Source of the DNA: Nitrospinota bacterium
Lineage (GTDB): Bacteria; Nitrospinota_A; JADGAW01
NCBI GenBank assembly: GCA_015231815.1
Contig: JADGAW010000024.1
Coordinates: forward strand, 1 to 17,731
Length of the DNA stretch: 17,731 nt
Reading direction: 5' to 3'
A program made the position numbers and the translations under genes. The notes below the pieces were generated by a model. That model saw only the letters and a program-made list of their open reading frames with translations, was not told the origin of the DNA and did no database searches. Of this stretch, positions 13,987 through 17,731 are shown piece by piece (within the stretch, counting starts at the first letter, position 1; the number at the start of each line of letters is the position of its first letter).

Positions 13987-15533
13987 TACTCTTTATTCTC
14001 TCTATTGCTTCTTCTCCAATAATCATGAAAGAAAGAGAAGAAGAGAGCAAGCATAAAAGCACTTACACAAATAATAATTATTGTTTTCTTTGAATCACTT
14101 TCTACGACAAAACTAACAGGTCCTGTTAACGAAACAGCACCTTCAACTTCTTTAGATAAATATTCCTCATCAAGTTTATTTGCCTGATTTACCCGAGATT
14201 CAATCAACTTTGCTAGTTGGATGATTGATTCATTTGCACTCTTAATCTTATTTTGATCAACCTCTGTACTTTGTTCTTCATTAACAATCTTTTGTAGACG
14301 CTCAATCTCGACCTGTTTCGTTGCTGCATTTACTCTTGCCTGAAAAATTTTACTTGTAAGAGATAAGCGGGAATCTCTAACAATCATTTCATTTAAGACA
14401 TTTGCATCAACAGAGAAATTACCTCCTCCAGCCCTTGTAGTACTCAGAGTATTTGAAAAATGACTACTGTTATTATCAATCTTACTAATTTTTTCGAGAA
14501 GATCTGTGGCAATACTTGCTTCATCTAAATCCAACTGACGTTCCTTAATTGTTTCTTCAATGCGGAACAAATAGTTTTCAATGAGAGCATCTTTATCCTT
14601 ACTTAAATGCGATTGATTAATAAGAGATGAAAAGGACTTTAACTCTATATCTTTTAGTAATTCAAAATTTGCATATACCCTAGAGAAGGTGATCCCATCC
14701 TTATTCTTAAACTTTTTGCGTGGATACATCTGAGACATTTGATTCATTGGATTCAATGAATTCATTTGGCTCATTTTGCTCTTCTGATATTCCTGATCCA
14801 TAGGGTATATAGGATTCATCATTTGAATCACAGCTCGTGGGTTTAATAAGTTAGCCTCATTATTTTTTTGTGTAGAATCCGCTGAACTTCCCATAAAAGG
14901 AGACAAAATATCTAAATAAATATCAATATACTTCGATAATGTGCGCTCAGTATCATAATAATCATACGATAAGAGGTTTTCCACATTAAAGGTTGGCAGA
15001 AAATTTGATTTACCGTACTTCTCCCTAAAATAATTATGAAATTCCTCAAAAATCATAGTGAGAATAAATTCTTTCTCCTCTATAGAATATTGAGTTTCAT
15101 TGTATGTCGTAAATTTAAGAATATACTGGTTGGGAAAAAATCTATACTCCTTGTTTTTACTCTTATCTTCTTCTTTTTCAGCCTCACTAGGAGGTATGAT
15201 TGGAAGTACCTTTAGGTATCCTCTTATGTCATTAAACGTTTTCTTCCTAAACTTATCCTCGGCTCGATGTATAACTTTATTTATAATTGACGGTGAGATT
15301 ATACTGGACGAGGAGAAAGGGGTTCCATCAATATTTTTATGAGCCTCCATGCCATTGAAGCTATAGGTAACAGTTCCTTGAGTAACAAAGGATTGTTTTA
15401 CTTTTGACTTTGCATAATATATTCCCAAAATTAAGCTCAATATGGTAACAGTTATAATAAAGAACCTATACCTAATTATTACAGAGACATAATCTCTTAA
15501 TGAAACCTCATCATATTCAGTTTTTAATGACAT
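13986..15533 (-). CDS. Wzz-like polysaccharide chain-length / co-polymerase protein
   Basis: Proteins of this type sit in the inner membrane and control chain length or export of surface polysaccharides. The 515-aa protein has the two-helix layout of the family. A first membrane segment lies at about 24-42 after a short cytoplasmic N-terminus containing SLRDYVSVIIRYRFF. A long periplasmic domain follows, with coiled-coil-prone helices near 320-465. The second membrane segment is at about 483-502, with a short basic tail. No kinase domain is attached. The Pro-rich segment before the second helix is weak (LTGPVSF only). Odd is a Met/Asn/Gln-rich stretch at 237-270 with eight Met. The ATG has AAAGGA six bases upstream on the minus strand (15540-15545). 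It lies 56 nt after the dehydratase gene on the same strand. Its N-terminus matches the partial gene at 17523. Confidence 0.8.
   Translation of the reverse strand: MSLKTEYDEVSLRDYVSVIIRYRFFIITVTILSLILGIYYAKSKVKQSFVTQGTVTYSFNGMEAHKNIDGTPFSSSSIISPSIINKVIHRAEDKFRKKTFNDIRGYLKVLPIIPPSEAEKEEDKSKNKEYRFFPNQYILKFTTYNETQYSIEEKEFILTMIFEEFHNYFREKYGKSNFLPTFNVENLLSYDYYDTERTLSKYIDIYLDILSPFMGSSADSTQKNNEANLLNPRAVIQMMNPIYPMDQEYQKSKMSQMNSLNPMNQMSQMYPRKKFKNKDGITFSRVYANFELLKDIELKSFSSLINQSHLSKDKDALIENYLFRIEETIKERQLDLDEASIATDLLEKISKIDNNSSHFSNTLSTTRAGGGNFSVDANVLNEMIVRDSRLSLTSKIFQARVNAATKQVEIERLQKIVNEEQSTEVDQNKIKSANESIIQLAKLIESRVNQANKLDEEYLSKEVEGAVSLTGPVSFVVESDSKKTIIIICVSAFMLALFFSFFHDYWRRSNRENKE
14724..14825 (-). repeat. 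Low-complexity Met/Asn/Gln-rich coding segment with repeated GATTCA units
   Basis: Residues 237-270 of the Wzz-like protein include M238, M239, M245, M254, M257, M263, M266 and M269, within N-P-M/M-x-Q style units. The DNA shows GATTCA copies and a perfect inverted repeat, ATTCATTG (14742-14749) and CAATGAAT (14754-14761). This looks like a locally expanded, variable stretch inserted in the periplasmic domain. Confidence 0.5.
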
Positions 15534-15589
15534 AAAAATTCCTTTAATAAAAACGTTAAAAGAGTAGTATTTTACCTTATAAAACGATT

Positions 15590-17443
15590 TTATGAGTCAG
15601 CATCGTGCCACTCAACATATTGTTTTAAAAGCTTTTTCACTTCATTATTATTTGCAGAACTATATGCAACATCCCTCAGTTCATTAATTATTTCGTCAAT
15701 TTTCTCAATAGGAAATGTTTCCTGCTTTTTACTTCGCATAATTTTCGAATGCATCGTTACTTCTAGTTTCTCTTTTTGACTAAAAAGTTCTTCATAAAGT
15801 TTTTCCCCAGGTCTTAACCCAATTACTTTAATATCAATATCTTTATATGGTTCAAGCCCATGAAGGCGAATAAGCTCTTCAGCAAATTTTTTAATTTTCA
15901 ATGGTTCGCCCATATCGAGAACCATGATGTCACCATCTTTTCCAATAACTGCTGACTGTAAGATTAATGAAACTGCCTCAGGAATTGTCATAAAGTAACG
16001 GGTAACTTCTTCATGAGTTATTGTCAAAGGACCACCTGACTGCAGTTGATCAAGAAAAAGGGGCAAAACGCTTCCACGACTTCCAAGAACGTTTCCAAAA
16101 CGAACAGATATAAATTCTGTTTTGCCATATAGGTTTAAACTTTGACAGATTAATTCTGCATTTTTTTTTGTTGCTCCCATAATATTCGTAGGCCTAACTG
16201 CTTTATCTGTTGAAATCATTACGAATTTCTTTACATTACTTTTTAACGATGTATATGCAACATTATATGTCCCTATTACATTCGTCTTTACTGCTTCTTT
16301 TGGGTTACTTTCAATAAGAGGAACATGCTTATAAGCTGCTGCATGAAATACAATATCAGGTTGATATTCACGAAAAACTTCCTCTAATTTGCTGGTTTCT
16401 CTTACATTTCCCAAAACATAAAGGATATGCTCACTCAGCTCCGGGTACAACTTCGTTAACTTTAATGATTGGTTGTTGAGAGCAGTTTCATCCATATCAA
16501 AAAGAATGAGCTTTTCTGGACAAAAGGTACTTACCTGATGAGATAATTCCCCGCCAATTGATCCGCTGGAACCTGTTATGAGAACAGTTTTCCCCTTAAT
16601 CATTTCTCCTATCTTTTTTGAATCAATTTCAATTTCCTGCCTGCCAATTAAATCTTCTACTTTGATATCATCAAGAGATTTAACACTTACACTTCCCTGA
16701 TAGTCATGAAGCTTCGTTACAATTTTTATATGGTCAATATTGTTTTTCCGAGCAACTTTATATATTTCCTTTAATTCCTGATGATTCATTGAAGCAATTG
16801 CAACAATAACCTTTTTTATGTTGAATTGGGGGATACAGTAATTAAGGTCTTTCAATGCTCCTATTACTTTGATTCCATGAATATATGTTCCAAGTTTTAA
16901 TTTATCATCATCAAGTATTCCTAAAAGAGAGTAATGTGAGTTCTTCGTTCGAATAATATCTCGCACGATTAGTTCACCAGCATCACCACCACCAAGGAGA
17001 ATAGTGTCTCCCTTAATTTTCCTTAAGGATATTGAGAAATATTCATAATACATCCTTTTAGAAATTCTTAAAAAAGATACGAAGAGAAGAGTTAACAAAT
17101 AATCGACAAGAATTGTTCCTCTAGGCATATAGGCAAAATAGTCCAAACGCATGAAATATATGACTAATATCATAAAAAAACTTGATATCGTTGTTGCCTT
17201 AAGAATATTAAATAAATCACCAAGCCCGGCATATCGCCATGACAAATGGTATAAGCGGAAATAATAAAAATAGGATAGTTTTATAGTGATGAAAATTGGC
17301 AGCCAATTCAGATATTTCGCACTGTAGAAGGAATCTAAATCAAATTCAAAGCGAATTGATAAAGCAAAATAAAGGGAGAAAGTAATAATTAGTATGTCAA
17401 AAAAAAGAAAGAACAGAGTTCTTTTTATGAAATTTATTTGCAT
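15590..17443 (-). CDS. FlaA1/CapD-type membrane nucleotide-sugar 4,6-dehydratase
   Basis: Enzymes of this family (WbpM, PglF, CapD) convert UDP-GlcNAc or similar to a 4-keto-6-deoxy sugar, the first step toward rare sugars in O-antigen, capsule or glycoproteins. The 617-aa length matches the long membrane-bound form. About four membrane helices fill residues 8-126. A first Rossmann-like domain starts at TILLGGGDAGE (147-157). The SDR dehydratase domain has the NAD-binding GSSGSIGGE (291-299), HAAAYKHVPL (367-376) and STDKAVRPTN (411-420). M422-x3-K426 replaces the usual Tyr-x3-Lys, as expected for this family. RFGNVLGSRGSV and LRPGEKLYEE are also present. All active-site motifs appear intact. 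The ATG at 17441-17443 has no clear Shine-Dalgarno. It probably heads a minus-strand unit with the Wzz-like gene 56 nt downstream. The exact sugar substrate is not readable. Confidence 0.9.
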   Translation of the reverse strand: MQINFIKRTLFFLFFDILIITFSLYFALSIRFEFDLDSFYSAKYLNWLPIFITIKLSYFYYFRLYHLSWRYAGLGDLFNILKATTISSFFMILVIYFMRLDYFAYMPRGTILVDYLLTLLFVSFLRISKRMYYEYFSISLRKIKGDTILLGGGDAGELIVRDIIRTKNSHYSLLGILDDDKLKLGTYIHGIKVIGALKDLNYCIPQFNIKKVIVAIASMNHQELKEIYKVARKNNIDHIKIVTKLHDYQGSVSVKSLDDIKVEDLIGRQEIEIDSKKIGEMIKGKTVLITGSSGSIGGELSHQVSTFCPEKLILFDMDETALNNQSLKLTKLYPELSEHILYVLGNVRETSKLEEVFREYQPDIVFHAAAYKHVPLIESNPKEAVKTNVIGTYNVAYTSLKSNVKKFVMISTDKAVRPTNIMGATKKNAELICQSLNLYGKTEFISVRFGNVLGSRGSVLPLFLDQLQSGGPLTITHEEVTRYFMTIPEAVSLILQSAVIGKDGDIMVLDMGEPLKIKKFAEELIRLHGLEPYKDIDIKVIGLRPGEKLYEELFSQKEKLEVTMHSKIMRSKKQETFPIEKIDEIINELRDVAYSSANNNEVKKLLKQYVEWHDADS

Positions 17444-17522
17444 TATTGGAATAGAAATTCGAAAAGATAGAGTAGAATAATTTGTTTAATTATATATGAT
17501 GTTTACTCAAAAGCCTTATTAA
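17444..17522. promoter_or_regulatory. Divergent intergenic region expected to hold promoters for both flanking genes
   Basis: The 79-nt, very AT-rich gap separates the minus-strand dehydratase from the plus-strand Wzz-like start, so both probably start transcription here. On the plus strand, TATGAT at 17495-17500 could be a -10 box, but no good -35 hexamer lies 16-18 nt upstream. No operator repeat is evident. The promoter role is inferred from gene orientation. Confidence 0.35.
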
Positions 17523-17731
17523 ATGAACCAGGAAGTTAATAATATAGAAGCATCTCTAAAGGACTATCTATTAACCCTCATCAAATTCCGTTTTTTTATC
17601 GTTTTAACATTTTTATGTTCTATTCTCGTTGGTTATTACATATCAAATAAAAACGCTAACCCTGATGAATACATTACACAAGCAACAATTACTTTTTCTT
17701 CTCCAGGAATTGAAAAGGGAATGAACCCTGA
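17523..17731 (+). CDS. Second Wzz-like chain-length protein, N-terminal part (cut by the window edge)
   Basis: The last 209 bases read as an open frame of 69 codons, running off the end. ATG at 17523 directly follows an in-frame TAA (17520-17522), so no earlier start is possible. No clear Shine-Dalgarno is seen. The product begins MNQEVNNIEASLKDYLLTL and continues with IKFRFFIV and a membrane helix at about residues 24-42 ending ILVGYYIS. It then has TQATITFSSPGIEKG. The minus-strand protein has SLRDY, IIRYRFFI, ILGIYY and TQGTVTYSFNGMEAH in the same order and spacing, so the two are clear paralogues. A periplasmic domain and second helix are expected beyond the window. Confidence 0.75.
   Translation, partial: MNQEVNNIEASLKDYLLTLIKFRFFIVLTFLCSILVGYYISNKNANPDEYITQATITFSSPGIEKGMNP

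Noticed and set aside
1..17731. tRNA, rRNA, CRISPR arrays, insertion sequences
   Set aside because: I saw no cloverleaf with CCA-type ends or T-loop motif, no regularly spaced direct repeats, and no transposase-like product or terminal inverted repeats. Reading by eye could miss a small RNA.

Overview
The window comes from an AT-rich bacterial chromosome (roughly 38% GC by eye). It has two halves: a ribosomal protein/RNA polymerase operon, and the edge of a cell-surface polysaccharide locus. RpoB and RpoC both carry the lineage-specific insertions typical of Pseudomonadota and related Gram-negative phyla: a long trigger-loop insertion in RpoC, and SI1- and SI2-like insertions in RpoB. With the Wzz-type chain-length proteins this points to a Gram-negative bacterium of 'deltaproteobacterial grade'. 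I cannot name the phylum from sequence alone.

Region 1 (1-10670, all + strand) is the operon nusG(end)-rplK-rplA-rplJ-rplL-rpoB-rpoC. Only the last ten codons and stop of nusG are present. Gaps are short in the ribosomal protein part. The two larger gaps, rplL-rpoB and rpoB-rpoC, each hold two clear inverted repeats that could be attenuators or processing sites. A good intrinsic terminator follows rpoC. Three genes (rplJ, rpoC and the gene after rpoC) start with TTG behind strong Shine-Dalgarno sequences. The usual downstream str operon (rpsL, rpsG, fusA) is absent.

Region 2 (10671-13747, + strand) has an unrecognised 345-aa protein gene and a complete AsnB-type glutamine-dependent asparagine synthetase/amidotransferase. 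Region 3 (13748-13985) is a non-coding convergent gap whose right-hand 100 bases are clearly more GC-rich than the surroundings and fold into two hairpins.

Region 4 (13986-17731) is a surface-polysaccharide module. On the minus strand are a Wzz-like chain-length/polymerisation protein and a FlaA1/CapD-type membrane-bound nucleotide-sugar 4,6-dehydratase. Divergently, on the plus strand, is the truncated start of a second Wzz-like protein clearly paralogous to the first. AsnB may belong functionally to this module by amidating a sugar acid, or may be a housekeeping enzyme.

The most unusual observation is in RpoB. Its N-terminal region carries an extra segment of about 28-30 residues with four cysteines (C88, C90, C103, C106). 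It matches, with identical spacing and 12 of 25 identical residues, the zinc-binding knuckle of RpoC from the same operon (C70, C72, C85, C88). It looks like a copy of the beta-prime zinc knuckle transplanted into beta.
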